Origin: Nemopilema nomurai
Lineage: Eukaryota; Cnidaria; Scyphozoa; Rhizostomeae; Rhizostomatidae
Reading direction: 5' to 3'
NCBI GenBank assembly: GCA_003864495.1
Contig: ML133410.1
Span: 1,364,268 to 1,428,267, forward strand
Length of the DNA stretch: 64,000 nt
Below the pieces are notes generated by a model, which saw only the letters and a program-made list of their open reading frames with translations, had not been told where the DNA came from and did not search any database. Every line of letters begins with the position of its first letter. The first letter of the stretch is position 1. Below are positions 12,211 through 23,300 of the stretch, in pieces. The translations under genes and the position numbers were made by a program.

Positions 12211-13285
12211 CAGCTCCTGCGCAGCCTCGTTCCATTCAGAGCGCCGCAGTAGCCAACGGCGTCTGCAAGTTCAGTTGCAATAATCGAAACTACATTGATC
12301 ATCCGCAGCATGTTATATAGTTCAATTGTATATATATACACGTATGTAAACCCTACCTTAGAGAAATTCATACCACGTGAATGGAAGCCAACGTAATAAA
12401 TAGATAAAAACGGCCAATTAGAGCGTTTTGCTCGCGCTCTTTCAAAGCAAGGAAGCCTTAGAAAGAAACGAGCAACCACATTCTTGCCAAGAGTAACAGT
12501 TCAGTATCAAGTTCATGAAGAGTATCAGCTCGAGCTAATGACTGCTGAGACGCTCTTAATTCAACGAAACTAAATATACTGCTGGACTATGACGAGACCC
12601 CTCCATTTCCACGAGCTTTGACAAAGTCAAACACGATCGATTAGATTATTTATTTTGTAGTTACCTTGGTGACAGACAAAGGGGTTTGGAAGTAAGCAGA
12701 CTTTTGCTTTTTTTAAAGAAAAGCACCAGTAACAGAATTATTCAATTAACTTACAAATGGATCCACGAATGGTCATCACTACACTTGAAAATAGATCATA
12801 AATGGGTGGAACTTCTATTTCAGTATCTTAAAAGAAATTTCAGCCAATTAAATCATTAAATTTGCAAGCTGATGTGATGACGCCCTTTGAGCTGTCTTCA
12901 ATAATGCCAGAAAACCTTTTTTTCAACTGGAAAATAAAACAGCAGATCTGTTAGTCCTATTTTTCCGCGTTATGCGAACATTGCATTTCTGTTAGTCCAG
13001 ATGTATTTTTCCATCTTTCAGCGTTCCTAGCTAAGGTTTTGAATATGCAGTAGAGACCAACAAAGAAGTATTTAGCAAGAACCAGACCATACGAGTAGAT
13101 AGTGAACAATATCTGAATAATTTTATATGAAAATGGCTTAATGAATACATTGTTTAGTCAATGCACGAATGGAGAGCTTTCTGCGTCCTACCCAGATAGA
13201 GAGTTAGAAACAAACATTGAGCTCTAGTTGAAAATACACAAAATGTCTGTTCCAGCAGTAACAACAACGGCTGTTCATTATTTGT
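12211..13285. other. Convergent spacer between otopetrins A and B
   Basis: Tail-to-tail 3' flanks of otopetrin A (plus) and B (minus). Apart from the AATAAA at 12395 and a minus-strand AATAAA (plus-strand TTTATT at 12648-12653, about 630 bases past the B stop) nothing is recognised. Confidence 0.45.
12395..12400 (+). terminator. Polyadenylation signal AATAAA of otopetrin A
   Basis: Canonical AATAAA 185 bases after the otopetrin A stop codon. Confidence 0.55.
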
Positions 13286-14863
13286 TTAGAACAGGAAAGA
13301 GACTTCGAACATGCACAGGCTCGAGAACAGCCTGTAGTACATGCACAGGGGGTACGTGCTTTTGCTGATAATTCGCCACAGCTTGCTGCCATAGAAACTG
13401 ATCTGGAGCTCTGTCTTATCGTTGTGATTCAAATCGAAGTAAACCAGGTGAATCCAAAGGACAAAGTTGCAGACCATGAGGTAGAGAATGCACTGCCTGA
13501 CCATGTTCGACGACCTCGGTTTCAACACCACTTGGCAGTATGAATAGGCCTTCAAAATGAGATGGGTCTGCATGAAAACCTGCACGAAAAAGAGGCAATG
13601 GTCGACCAACGCTAGATTTACATAGTCACTAAAGTGATGCCTCTTCATTTCCTTGATAAGTGCCAGAATGGAAAACCACGAGTACCATGTACAGCAGAGC
13701 AGCAAAATGAACAGAAGAACTGTCACAGGAAAGGAGATTCCTGGCAGCTGTGGGATTGGGAATTTTTTCAGCTTCAATGAGCACAAAATTGTTGCTAAAA
13801 TCATTGAAACAATGAAAATCAAGTGAAAAACAAATAGCTCCATTTTTTTGTCAGTCAGAAAGTTTTTCTCCCACCAAAATGTATACGGGATAGACAGAAT
13901 TGCTCCAATCGTTAGGCCAAAGACGAGGCCAGCGTCCATGTGAGGCTCTTTCTGAACTGCGCTGCTTATTGACTCAAGCTTTTCCTGACTCATTTCAGTG
14001 TCCGTTGATGTTTCCATGGAGACATCATGATGCTCTCCTCCTAGCTGGTAACTGAAGCGCAGTGGCTTCGAACGAGATTTTTGGGCCTTTTTTACATTTG
14101 TCCAAATGATCATTAAAAGTATTACAACAGTTATGTAGAATTCCTGATCAAATGCAATGATGTAAGTCTCTTCTTCATTCATAATTGGATTGATGAGTAC
14201 ATTTGTGCAGTTGGAAGCCATTATCCAAGGGGTGGAAGGTAGACGCGCTCTGGAATTCCCTAAGCAAGTTCTCAGCATCAGGCAAATGCATGTTCCAAGC
14301 ACATGGAAAATTTGAACGGAAGCGCCAATTAGATTGGCTGCGGCATACTTGCGCAGAAACATCATCAGAACAAGTGCAAACACCACTTTCAGAAAGATCA
14401 ACCCAACCTTAAAGTAGAGGGAGCGGAAGCAGCCAATTAGGATCCAGATTGTTATTGTGTCCGTAACAATGCATGATACTCCGAAGAGGTACACGACAAT
14501 GAGCAGCGGACGGACGTATCGCTTGGGGAGATCCATGAAGAGAACTACGGAGGAGCTTTGCTGCTTGAAAAGAACCACACACATCCACACGACTGATATG
14601 AGCATGCCCAGGCTGCAGAAGACGTCCAATGATATTTCATGTCGGGCTGTGGCTTTGACTGGCAACTGCGGCGAGATGTAGCACACGACGGAGAGAATGA
14701 ACCCGACCGAAACAAGAAAGTACAAGTAAACAAGCGACTCTATGGTCCTGTCTTTACCAACGTCATTTACAGCCCGGGTTTTGGGTGATGTCCGCAGTGC
14801 TTGACTCTGAGGAGACGTTCTTTGACTCAGTCGCTCCTGAATAGTACCCTGATTCATGTTCAT
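13286..14863 (-). CDS. OTOP: Otopetrin proton channel B, intronless and divergent
   Basis: A 525-residue otopetrin with the 12-helix, two-half layout: six helices between about residues 43 and 257, a short polar linker (258-308), and six more to the C-terminus. Signatures kept are FHVLGT with a following W-less LMLR (186-198), the TM6 glutamate (Glu241 in AFDQEFYI), RQCILYL (456-462) and YPLCMYYR in the last helix. The last-helix position that is His in copy A (FRFHS) is Phe513 here (YRLFS). The first ATG of an ATG-AAC-ATG pair was taken as start. Immediately upstream and overlapping it lies a two-codon ATG-CGA-TGA reading frame. No intron. Tail-to-tail with A, head-to-head with C. Channel activity is inferred from family membership only. 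Confidence 0.9.
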   Translation of the reverse strand: MNMNQGTIQERLSQRTSPQSQALRTSPKTRAVNDVGKDRTIESLVYLYFLVSVGFILSVVCYISPQLPVKATARHEISLDVFCSLGMLISVVWMCVVLFKQQSSSVVLFMDLPKRYVRPLLIVVYLFGVSCIVTDTITIWILIGCFRSLYFKVGLIFLKVVFALVLMMFLRKYAAANLIGASVQIFHVLGTCICLMLRTCLGNSRARLPSTPWIMASNCTNVLINPIMNEEETYIIAFDQEFYITVVILLMIIWTNVKKAQKSRSKPLRFSYQLGGEHHDVSMETSTDTEMSQEKLESISSAVQKEPHMDAGLVFGLTIGAILSIPYTFWWEKNFLTDKKMELFVFHLIFIVSMILATILCSLKLKKFPIPQLPGISFPVTVLLFILLLCCTWYSWFSILALIKEMKRHHFSDYVNLALVDHCLFFVQVFMQTHLILKAYSYCQVVLKPRSSNMVRQCILYLMVCNFVLWIHLVYFDLNHNDKTELQISFYGSKLWRIISKSTYPLCMYYRLFSSLCMFEVSFLF

Positions 14864-15442
14864 CGCATTTGCTGTTGTTTAATTGAATAGGTAGACGGCC
14901 TGTTTACATGGATCTTCCCCTCTCACCAAAACCGACAATGCATCTTACTTGTTCAAGGCTTCTTTTTCAAAGGACATGACTTCTGAACCGTTTGTTAGTA
15001 AGATCAAAAGAGAACTCTCGAGTCACGGACGAAGTAGCAAGCCTCCTTACTAAAAACAACAGGTCCTTGGTCAACTTACTTGCTACAACAAGTGGTACTT
15101 TATAATAAAGATCTGTATAATTAGTGACCTGATGATCGGATGGTGATCACACGACATGTGGCCAGCCCTTTGAGGCCCAAGTCAAAATTAAAGATTTGGT
15201 GAAGGAATGTGTGTTAAAATATACTACAGTAAATGCATCAGCTTATGAACTATTAAAAACAAGTATGTCCTTCGTGTACCGAAAGTTTAACTAATGCAGT
15301 TGTAAAAAATGCTTTGCTGGAAGAAATCGAGAGCACAATGACTTATATGCAAGAAGTGAAGGACCAAATGAAGCAAAGAAAAAAGTAAGGCAAAACAGAA
15401 AAGTAAAGCAAAAGAAACTAGTGGAGGAAAGGAGAGAGTGAG
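14864..15442. promoter_or_regulatory. Head-to-head upstream region of otopetrins B and C
   Basis: The 579 bases between the start codons of the divergently transcribed otopetrins B (minus) and C (plus) must contain both 5' leaders and probably a shared promoter. A TATA-like TATAATAAAG lies near 15100. A purine-rich stretch precedes the C start. No experimentally defined element can be claimed. Confidence 0.45.
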
Positions 15443-17026
15443 ATGGATCATGAAGAGGAGTTGAAGAGTCCGACATCGGACCAGAACTGCAGCTGTAGTT
15501 CCTGCTGGCATTGCTGCGTGTCGAAGAACATCAAACGATCCAGTGACATGCAGAAAATCCACCACATGACCCTGAGTCTTTTGTACCTCCTGTGCCTCAT
15601 AACTGGAGCAAGCTCGTTAGCAATCAGCTTCTGGGTGGGCCTAATCGACGTCCACTGGCTGCATCTGTTTGTCATTGCGCTGATCGGGCCGACGTTCCTT
15701 GGCTTCGCTCTGTTTCTTGGTTGTCGCTCCAACTGGAGTGAGAGCACGCAAAGCAGCAAGGCTCTCTGCTACGGACGATCATACACCATCGCGGTCGTGC
15801 CCTGCTGTATAGCGGCGGTCGCTCTCGATGCGCTGCGGATCGCGTTGTACATTGAAACCAACCGCACCATCACTGACATTGTTTTCGTCAACTTGAAATT
15901 CTTTTACATGGCATTTCAAGTCGTTTTCCTGGTCAAGTATGTCCGCTACCACATTGCAGAAAACCTTTTTTCAAGACTTTTTCTAATGCATTTAATTGGA
16001 ACCAATATTTTTCTATGGATTCACGAGTTTTCTGTCCACTCCACCCGCAGCTTGGAGTACCTACGGAACGAGTACTCCAAGCTGTACGTGCAGAACGGGC
16101 AATTGATCCTCAAAATCATTGAAAGCAGTGAGCCTTATGTTTACCCACTTGTCATACAATTCATGATCATTGCGTCTGCAGCTGCCTTCCACATATGGCT
16201 CAACGTTCGAAGTCTTGAAGCAGAGACTCAAGACATATATATCGACGACGATTACACAGAACTGAGGCGAACCTTTCCCGGACGACTGCGCACCGTTCGA
16301 TACGTCGCGGGGCCTATCGCTCAGTCTGAGCTCATAGACACGAACGTCGCGACGAGCGAGAAGCACTTGTCATTGTTGTCTTGCGGCCTCGTCATTGGCC
16401 CCTTTGCCTTCATTGGCCTCATATTATCAGCACTGCTGTTGTTGTCGCACAATATCGACCCAGACACAGCCCTGACCATTTACCACATTTACCAAAGCGT
16501 GTTGTTTGTCTGCATGATTGCTGCAAGTGTCACCTGCCTGGCCAACGTGTCCCAAGAGCACTTCCCCTCCCTCAGCGCTGGGGGGCTGGATATTCTAATA
16601 CTTGTTCCAATGCTCGGCTATTTGCTCTACGCTGAGTTTTCTGCAGTGGCTAGCTTTTCGGACATTTTCAGCCACCACTTGTCGGGATTGGTCTTCTTCC
16701 TTTCAATAGTCAAGATCATTCAAGCCACATTGCAGGCATTCATCATCGCAAAGGCCTACCGAAACGAGCTCAGGCCGTCCGGCCAAGGCTGCTGCTCCTT
16801 TGTGCCTAACGCCTTGATGTTCTTGCTCTTCACCAATGCAGGACTGTGGATATCTGAGTCAATATTCGACTTGCGGATATCATTTGTTACGCCTGTCCAA
16901 TCGAAGTTCTTTGGGGCCTCGCTTTGGGAGGCAATCACTTTCGCTCTTTTTCCCCTGTGCGTGCTCTTCAGGTTCATTACCTGCTCGAGCCTGCTTGAGA
17001 TTCTTCTGTGGTCGGAGGAGTATTGA
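15443..17026 (+). CDS. OTOP: Otopetrin proton channel C, intronless and divergent
   Basis: A 527-residue otopetrin with an N-terminal Cys-rich stretch (CSCSSCWHCC, 16-25), six helices to about residue 254, a linker (255-308) and six more helices. It keeps HLIGTN and a following W (183-192) and YVYPL in TM6, and shares with copy A a QDIYI motif just after TM6 (263-267; 288-292 in A), suggesting A and C are closer to each other than to B. Two positions differ from copy A: the TM6 glutamate is Gln239 (VYPLVIQF) and the last-helix histidine is Ile512 (FRFIT). The ATG has G at -3 and +4. No intron. Whether it still conducts protons cannot be said from sequence. Confidence 0.91.
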   Translation: MDHEEELKSPTSDQNCSCSSCWHCCVSKNIKRSSDMQKIHHMTLSLLYLLCLITGASSLAISFWVGLIDVHWLHLFVIALIGPTFLGFALFLGCRSNWSESTQSSKALCYGRSYTIAVVPCCIAAVALDALRIALYIETNRTITDIVFVNLKFFYMAFQVVFLVKYVRYHIAENLFSRLFLMHLIGTNIFLWIHEFSVHSTRSLEYLRNEYSKLYVQNGQLILKIIESSEPYVYPLVIQFMIIASAAAFHIWLNVRSLEAETQDIYIDDDYTELRRTFPGRLRTVRYVAGPIAQSELIDTNVATSEKHLSLLSCGLVIGPFAFIGLILSALLLLSHNIDPDTALTIYHIYQSVLFVCMIAASVTCLANVSQEHFPSLSAGGLDILILVPMLGYLLYAEFSAVASFSDIFSHHLSGLVFFLSIVKIIQATLQAFIIAKAYRNELRPSGQGCCSFVPNALMFLLFTNAGLWISESIFDLRISFVTPVQSKFFGASLWEAITFALFPLCVLFRFITCSSLLEILLWSEEY

Positions 17027-18597
17027 GTTGCATTACACCGAATTCTCGTACCTCGGGTGAGATAGCAAAATGTGCCAGAGACCTTGGATTGGAAGGAGTT
17101 GCGATTGTAAACTGCCAATCTCGAATTAACTCACTGGTAAACCACACTGGTCTGCAATGTACATTGTTTCATGAACTGCTCTTGGCTGCCCCACTGTTTA
17201 ATTTAATCAACTTGTATAGGTCTACGTGCTCTGAAATGAATAGGAGATTTGGTAACAAGATTTCTTTAGCCCGAGATTTTGTAAAATCGTCTGCCGATAA
17301 CGACAATTTTTAGGTGCAACTCTGCATAGGGCCTAATTAGGTGTACATAAAGGCAAGTAAAAGATGGTATGAATAATTTCTAATTAGCTTCTATGAAGCT
17401 GCTAAATAGTCTTCGCCCTTGAATTACTACACACAGAAGATGAATTGCGGGAATTGCTTCGTTATGTGATGATATTCCATTTTCATCACAATGTGCTTTC
17501 TGGAGCTATCACAGCAATATACTCAGCTTATTGATCAAAATACTTGTTAGTAGAAATTGCTTTATGTATATTGCAGTATTTTTTAAATCATGATGAAATT
17601 ACATATGAAAGTATCATCTTATAATATATCATAATAATTGGTTCCTTTACAACATATTCTGTGTAAAGCTCTCCAACTCATGCCATTAACAATTGAGAAA
17701 CCAGGTTTGTGACTAACAACTATTCTCGATTACATGAAAGGCTAATCAAAGAAGGGAAGGAAGACAGGAACTCAAATCTCATGAAATTGCAACACTGTTT
17801 ATTATCATGAAGAAAAAAGCTGTCAGTGGGTAGCCAATCCAAGCCATGAGTGAGCAGTCTACGATTAAAGTTTGACGACTTTCTTACGTTTTCGAAAGAG
17901 TTTTCAGACTTTTCGGAACATTTCTAGGCTAATTCAAGAGAGTTCAAAACTGGAATTCCTGTAACTTGAAACTTTCTTTGAATGTTAGATTTATGTTTTT
18001 GGAAGGAAAACAGTTCTTTTTAATACTGAATACATACTGAAAGTTTTCTAAAGTGAAATTTTCCAGCTGATTTAAAACCCGATAGATTTAAAATCGAAAT
18101 GAGAACAAGAAATCGTTTTCACCCGTTTTAATGAAAGAAGAAAATATCTTAATTTGATCCATTTTCAGAGATCCTTGTGAACCGTGCATCAGAAATGCAT
18201 AATCTTTGAAAAAAGAAATGTTGAAGAATGCTACCAATGGCAAAAATACTAAGCTGAACTTTGAATGCAAAGGGCGGTTAAAGCTTGATCTTTTATTCAT
18301 AAGTTTAGAACGAGTATGTTGCATGTAGATATAAACTGGCAGTCATAAAATGGTAGGGATGATATGTCTTGTCTTAATGAAATCGTCGAATAGAAGCTAG
18401 AAATGAATGATAACAAAGAGTCAACGAGACTGTCGGAGTGAATTGAAATTTAGTCGCTCGCTTGTGGCACTATTCAATGAATTCAATTTGTGTTTTCACG
18501 CTTGTGAAAGAGCGCAAAGCTGCAAGTTGGCTCAAATGCTGATCAGCAAACTCGTTAGGGACGCAAATTTTTCTGCAAAGGGATTAAATGCTAGAAA
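17027..18597. other. Intergenic region after otopetrin C
   Basis: AT-rich DNA with no recognised gene. It includes the 3' flank of otopetrin C and the 5' flank of the next gene. No canonical polyadenylation signal is obvious close to the otopetrin C stop. Confidence 0.4.
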
Positions 18598-20388
18598 ATG
18601 AAGAATTGGGAGAAATGTAGCAATCAGTACTACGAGAAATTACTGGAAAACGCAGAAAAATTCTTGGAAAAAAGGCGATTGAAGATACATCAGGAACTGC
18701 TGAGATGCCGGAAAGACGCGGAGACAGAATTCAATCTTCGTTTAAAAGAAATCGCCTTTCAATCGATAATAAATCTACGGGCAAAGTTTTATGAGACCAA
18801 GAAAGAGATGAAAATGAAGATTGAAAGAATCGAAAGGCAATCGAATGTAGAAATGACAAGGCCCGAGAGGAAGAGTGAGCCGCACTTGAAGTCGAGGCTA
18901 GGAATGCAATTTGATGCTGCAACAGGCGTCGGGTATTGTAGAACTAACAAGGCGGACATTTACAACAAGGACAAGGAAATTTACACTGGAAGAAATGTAG
19001 ACGACGTAGCCACACTATTAGAAGCGAGGTATAGGCTGAGACCTAGCACAAACGCGGGGGAAGTTGAGTTTTCAACAAGCAGCAATGATTGTGAAATAGA
19101 GACAAAAAGCCAGAACAGCGAGCGCACCAATGAGTTTGTTGAGTCCGTGCTGGACTCGAAGTTTTTGGCAAGAAGCTTCAATGATAAAGAAAGGCTATAT
19201 GAATTGTCCAGTGAGGAAACATTTACACTTTCTTCAACGTTGGAGGTTGACAGTGATACTTATGGGTGGGAGAGCATTCCAGAGAAGGAGAGCGGTTTCG
19301 AAACTGGCAAGTGCTTGGTTAACAAGCACTCGATTGAGGAAACTGGGCTTCCCTCTGATGAACAGCCACCCACTCCAACGGGGAAATATGACACAATTTG
19401 CAAAGGAAACGTAGACATTCAAATTGAAGAGGGTGGGAATTTGAGTAGTGATGATAACAGCAAATGTTCACAAATGGATGAAAAGTCAACAGAGGTACCT
19501 GATACTGAACAGATGCGTCTCTACGAAAAAGAGATTGAAAATTTCCTTATTTATCCAGGGCTGCTCGAAAGCACGCTTGGCGAACATTCTGTTACCTTTT
19601 GCACGGAAATTGAAGAAAATTGCAGTAAGGTCATTGAGATGCTACGCGATGAGAATTCCTTAAAAGGCAACGAAAACTGTACAGATAGGCAGCAGCCAGA
19701 AGTGGTTGAGAGTCGCATGTGTGAAGATACAGGGAGGGTGGAGGAGGCTCAGAAGATGGGGGACGATGCCACCAGAGTTTGTGAACTTACGCCACAGGGC
19801 TCCAATAATGAGCCAACTCACAGTGGACAGTTGCAAAAGTTATCCGGTGGGGAGGCGCAATTGGAACTAGACGCCTCATTTGAAGTGGTCTTCCCCGCGG
19901 GACGCTCTCCACGGTCCCCAAGCAAGTATGGGAAGTTCAAGTCCGGAAGAAAAGAGAGAAAGACGTCATTGGCCTATGGAAGAAAAGGAAATGAGGTCGG
20001 AAAACCACGGCCAACTTTACTATTACCGAAGCGACCTATGTTTTCGCCATCTGATTCTGAACCCGAGGACATGTGGTTAGTTACACCATTACCAAGTTGG
20101 GTCGAATTTTCACCCTTGTTTACCAACAGTGCAAGCGCAGAAGCGACAAATAAAATCCCGAAACAGCGATTCGTGTTTTCTAGCCAGCTCCGAAATGAAA
20201 CTAAAAATACGCAAAACGCCAAAGATGTAACCTTTATAGATAAAGATAGAATTAGGTCAGAAAAAGTTGAGCCAGTTTTACCGTCATCGAAACTCGCTTC
20301 TCAAACTGATAAAACAAAATTAAGAAGAAAGTCAAAAATTCCTGTCAGATCGAATAGAGCGAAAGTCATAAACTTTGCTGTATCCTGA
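18598..20388 (+). CDS. Unrecognised acidic 596-residue protein with N-terminal coiled coil
   Basis: I do not recognise this protein. It is an uninterrupted 596-codon frame whose ATG follows an in-frame TAG (TAG AAA ATG). Residues 1-82 are strongly charged and helical, likely a coiled coil. Residues 150-430 are acidic, Ser/Thr/Glu-rich and probably disordered. Residues 435-482 are basic and proline-rich, and the C-terminus (572-590) is basic. Two short features stand out: an acidic run followed by W224-E-S-I, which fits the W-x-x-I core of LC3-interacting motifs, and an acidic run followed by W493-L-V-T-P-L-P. The second recalls the WF[IV]TPPP stretch of TP53INP proteins, which also carry an LC3 motif. 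That resemblance is weak and may be chance. The length argues strongly for a real gene; the function is open. An acceptor-like TGCTAG just before the ATG leaves room for upstream exons. Confidence 0.72.
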   Translation: MKNWEKCSNQYYEKLLENAEKFLEKRRLKIHQELLRCRKDAETEFNLRLKEIAFQSIINLRAKFYETKKEMKMKIERIERQSNVEMTRPERKSEPHLKSRLGMQFDAATGVGYCRTNKADIYNKDKEIYTGRNVDDVATLLEARYRLRPSTNAGEVEFSTSSNDCEIETKSQNSERTNEFVESVLDSKFLARSFNDKERLYELSSEETFTLSSTLEVDSDTYGWESIPEKESGFETGKCLVNKHSIEETGLPSDEQPPTPTGKYDTICKGNVDIQIEEGGNLSSDDNSKCSQMDEKSTEVPDTEQMRLYEKEIENFLIYPGLLESTLGEHSVTFCTEIEENCSKVIEMLRDENSLKGNENCTDRQQPEVVESRMCEDTGRVEEAQKMGDDATRVCELTPQGSNNEPTHSGQLQKLSGGEAQLELDASFEVVFPAGRSPRSPSKYGKFKSGRKERKTSLAYGRKGNEVGKPRPTLLLPKRPMFSPSDSEPEDMWLVTPLPSWVEFSPLFTNSASAEATNKIPKQRFVFSSQLRNETKNTQNAKDVTFIDKDRIRSEKVEPVLPSSKLASQTDKTKLRRKSKIPVRSNRAKVINFAVS

Positions 20389-23300
20389 GATGCTAAAGAG
20401 CGTCTGTAGGATGGTGCTTGTTAGACCAACTTTGACGAATTTCAACATACTAAGGGCTGAAATGAAAAAGGTTTATGACCCGTACCTAAAACGACAAAGG
20501 ATATATATGGACATTTAGTTGATGTATCATACCCAAGAGCCAAGTGCTAGGACTTCGTAACTCTAGCAATAGGAGAAAAGTACAAAAGAACGGCATACAA
20601 ACTGCATAGCTCTCTGGTAAGAGGAAGCACCCAAACAAGTCATTAAATGGAAAGGAACTATTTCACATGAGACATCACGAAAATGAAGCAAAGCTAATGG
20701 CGCAAAGGTTATAGGAAGTCTTTCAAGCTGATGGTTTGACACGTCTTCATAGGAAATTCATCCACTGTCGGCAGAGGCGGAACTGTGCTCCCTGTTAAAA
20801 AAGTGACCATCTTATTGATAAAGAAGACGTTAAAAAGAGATGTCAGTTTATTCATTTGCTCTTGGCAGATGTATGGTTGTAATAAACTGGAAAGGTACGC
20901 AGCCAGTGATAAATGATTTATGCTCATATTATGAAACCGCACTAAATGAGGAATTAGTGGCTAATAATAATTTGTTATCATCATCGTTTCCATGTAGTCC
21001 TTTAGTCTTCAGTTTGACGCAATTGCACGAATGCAGCACTTGACGCAATCTTCTACATTCCCTTCTATTCTTAAAAGTGGATAGCAGTCGGCTCTATAAA
21101 TTCTCGTAGCAGAGCCGTTAGTGCGAAATGCTCTGCAAAATGGCAATTATTTTGGGAAAATCATTACCGCTTATCAAGAAGTAAGCAAAAGATTAAACCA
21201 AACAAAGACTAAACTGCGGTATAAAGAAGTGCGGAAAAAGCATTGACTTAGGTGAATAGCAGGCCGCTGTTGTAAAAAGATTCATGGCCATATTCTTGCG
21301 TTTCTGCTCTTTTACCTGCACTTCTATCCAACAAACACAGAATTTCATCCTTCTATGTTCCTATTACAAGCTTAATCGATAAAATAACAACCATCTTACT
21401 AAGTGAGCATCATGAAGTCGACTTTTCATTTTCGACAGCTATTTTGCAATTTTTGTACCTGGAGGTTGTTCTACAGTACCCTGGTTTCTTTGAGTACCTT
21501 CACTTGAGCTACCCAAATCGAAGTGACTTCCCTCTTTAGGGAAAAGTTGCTCCTTTGCAAACTGACCTTTTTTGACGGTAAGTGGCTATTGACTTGAGTT
21601 GCACTTTGCCAGCTGCTGACGAGAAAAGCAAATGCAAGGCAACTAGTCACAGCGTGTAAAGCCTCAAAGGCCGTATTTGTTAAATGACAGGAAACCACCT
21701 CCACCTATGAAAAAGCAGATTGAAAATCTGCTCCACTTATTTTGTCAATGGTGGTTGTTGTGGTTGGCTGTACATTTGTTATTTAATTTGAAGCCAAAGC
21801 GAAATGTCAGCGACATATGGGGGTTTCAAAAAACCAGGTGACGAAGATGTGGGCATACTTTTGTTGGGCTTTAAACTAATAGAAGGTATGGTATGTCAGC
21901 TGAATGAGAAAACGGCTTGTCTCTCTCTGTATCACAAAAGTTTGATTCCAAAGCTGAGTGAACAAAGCTGCATTCTGGCACTAGTGCCCAGTACCATTTC
22001 CAATAAAAGCGAGCACTCAGGTCAGCCTTCTCCTCGTATTTTCCTCCTTCAGAAAGTAGGCCGTCGTTATTATATCTTAATAGTTGTTTTGTTGATGTTG
22101 TTGAAGATTTTACGCTGTAAAAAATATATGCAGTTAAGGAAAAGTTGGGCCTCTAAACATTAATTGCAAAAGTAAGTAGGGGCCTTAAGCCTCTTCTTTG
22201 ACTTAGTGTCCCACACTGCTCCCTTACGCCACTGACATGGATTGCCCCCTCCCCAATCTCCAGATATCAATGCAGCAAAAGCACCTATCAATCAGCCCTG
22301 GAGCTTCAGCTCTGCACCGCCCTTCTTTAAAATTGTTCCATTCATTCATTATTGGCCGAGGTTGACCGATTAGTGGCCCTCTGTGGTTGTCTTGTGAGTC
22401 GGTTCATTGATCGCCTCAGGGCTACTAGCATTCACACAACTTCGTGGCTGTTGCTGTTGCTTTCGTCTTCATTTTCGTAACGACTTCAGTTGACGTTTCT
22501 ATGCGCTCAGTGGCAGGGATTTCAAATTGCCTCGCAGTCATTATTTCACTTTACAGGCACACGAGATTTAGCACAGCTAGCCATAATTCATAGCGTCTCG
22601 TAACGTATCAGGCTGTTCTATTAGAACGTGATGTCAAATGTCCCTCTCATCAGCACACTAGATTTTCTGTAGATCAGCCTGGAGGTTCACTCTTATGTTA
22701 TCTATTCACACTCTTATGTGTTGGTCTCCGATAAAGGGAGCATTCTCTGAACCCCCAGTTGAACAAGAGCCATATCTACAAATGGAGAACTTGCTGTGAA
22801 GTGAGCAGTGATGCAATATTGTAACAAAAAATTGACTGGGCCATTGCTACCAATGGTTTCCAAGGTGATTTAGCTTTCAATATTCGGTTGAGAGGTTTTA
22901 CATCAGCATTCTCGTAAATTCAATTTTGAGTAGTTGATTTATTGTGGATATCTTTCCCTTTTTTGGGCCATGCGTAGTACCGATGTTGTTTCGCTTGCTT
23001 ATAACTGCAAAGGCTAGCTTCGCTTGCTTTCCCATTAAAATAAGCTGATACTCTCCAAAAGACAAATATAATATCTGCATGACATTTGTGTCTAGGGCTG
23101 TCTCGCATTTCTGCAAGTTACATTGGGTGTGGGCTTCCTGTACATAGACTGGGCCAACAATAGTTACCACAGTCTTCTTGACATCCTGTTTATATCTGGA
23201 AGCCAGGGCTTTTGTTTATATCTGGAAACCAGGGCCCGGTGGCTTGATTACCAAGTATAGACCTTAATGGCCACCTTGGATACAATCTTCTGCTTTCTTT

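Noticed and set aside
21804..22163. 119-codon plus-strand frame whose first 35 residues loosely recall a stefin N-terminus
   Set aside because: The QxVxG inhibitory motif is absent and the rest shows no similarity.
22224..22234. TTACGCCACTG, matching a hAT terminal repeat
   Set aside because: No partner end or target-site duplication was found, so it is not annotated as an element.
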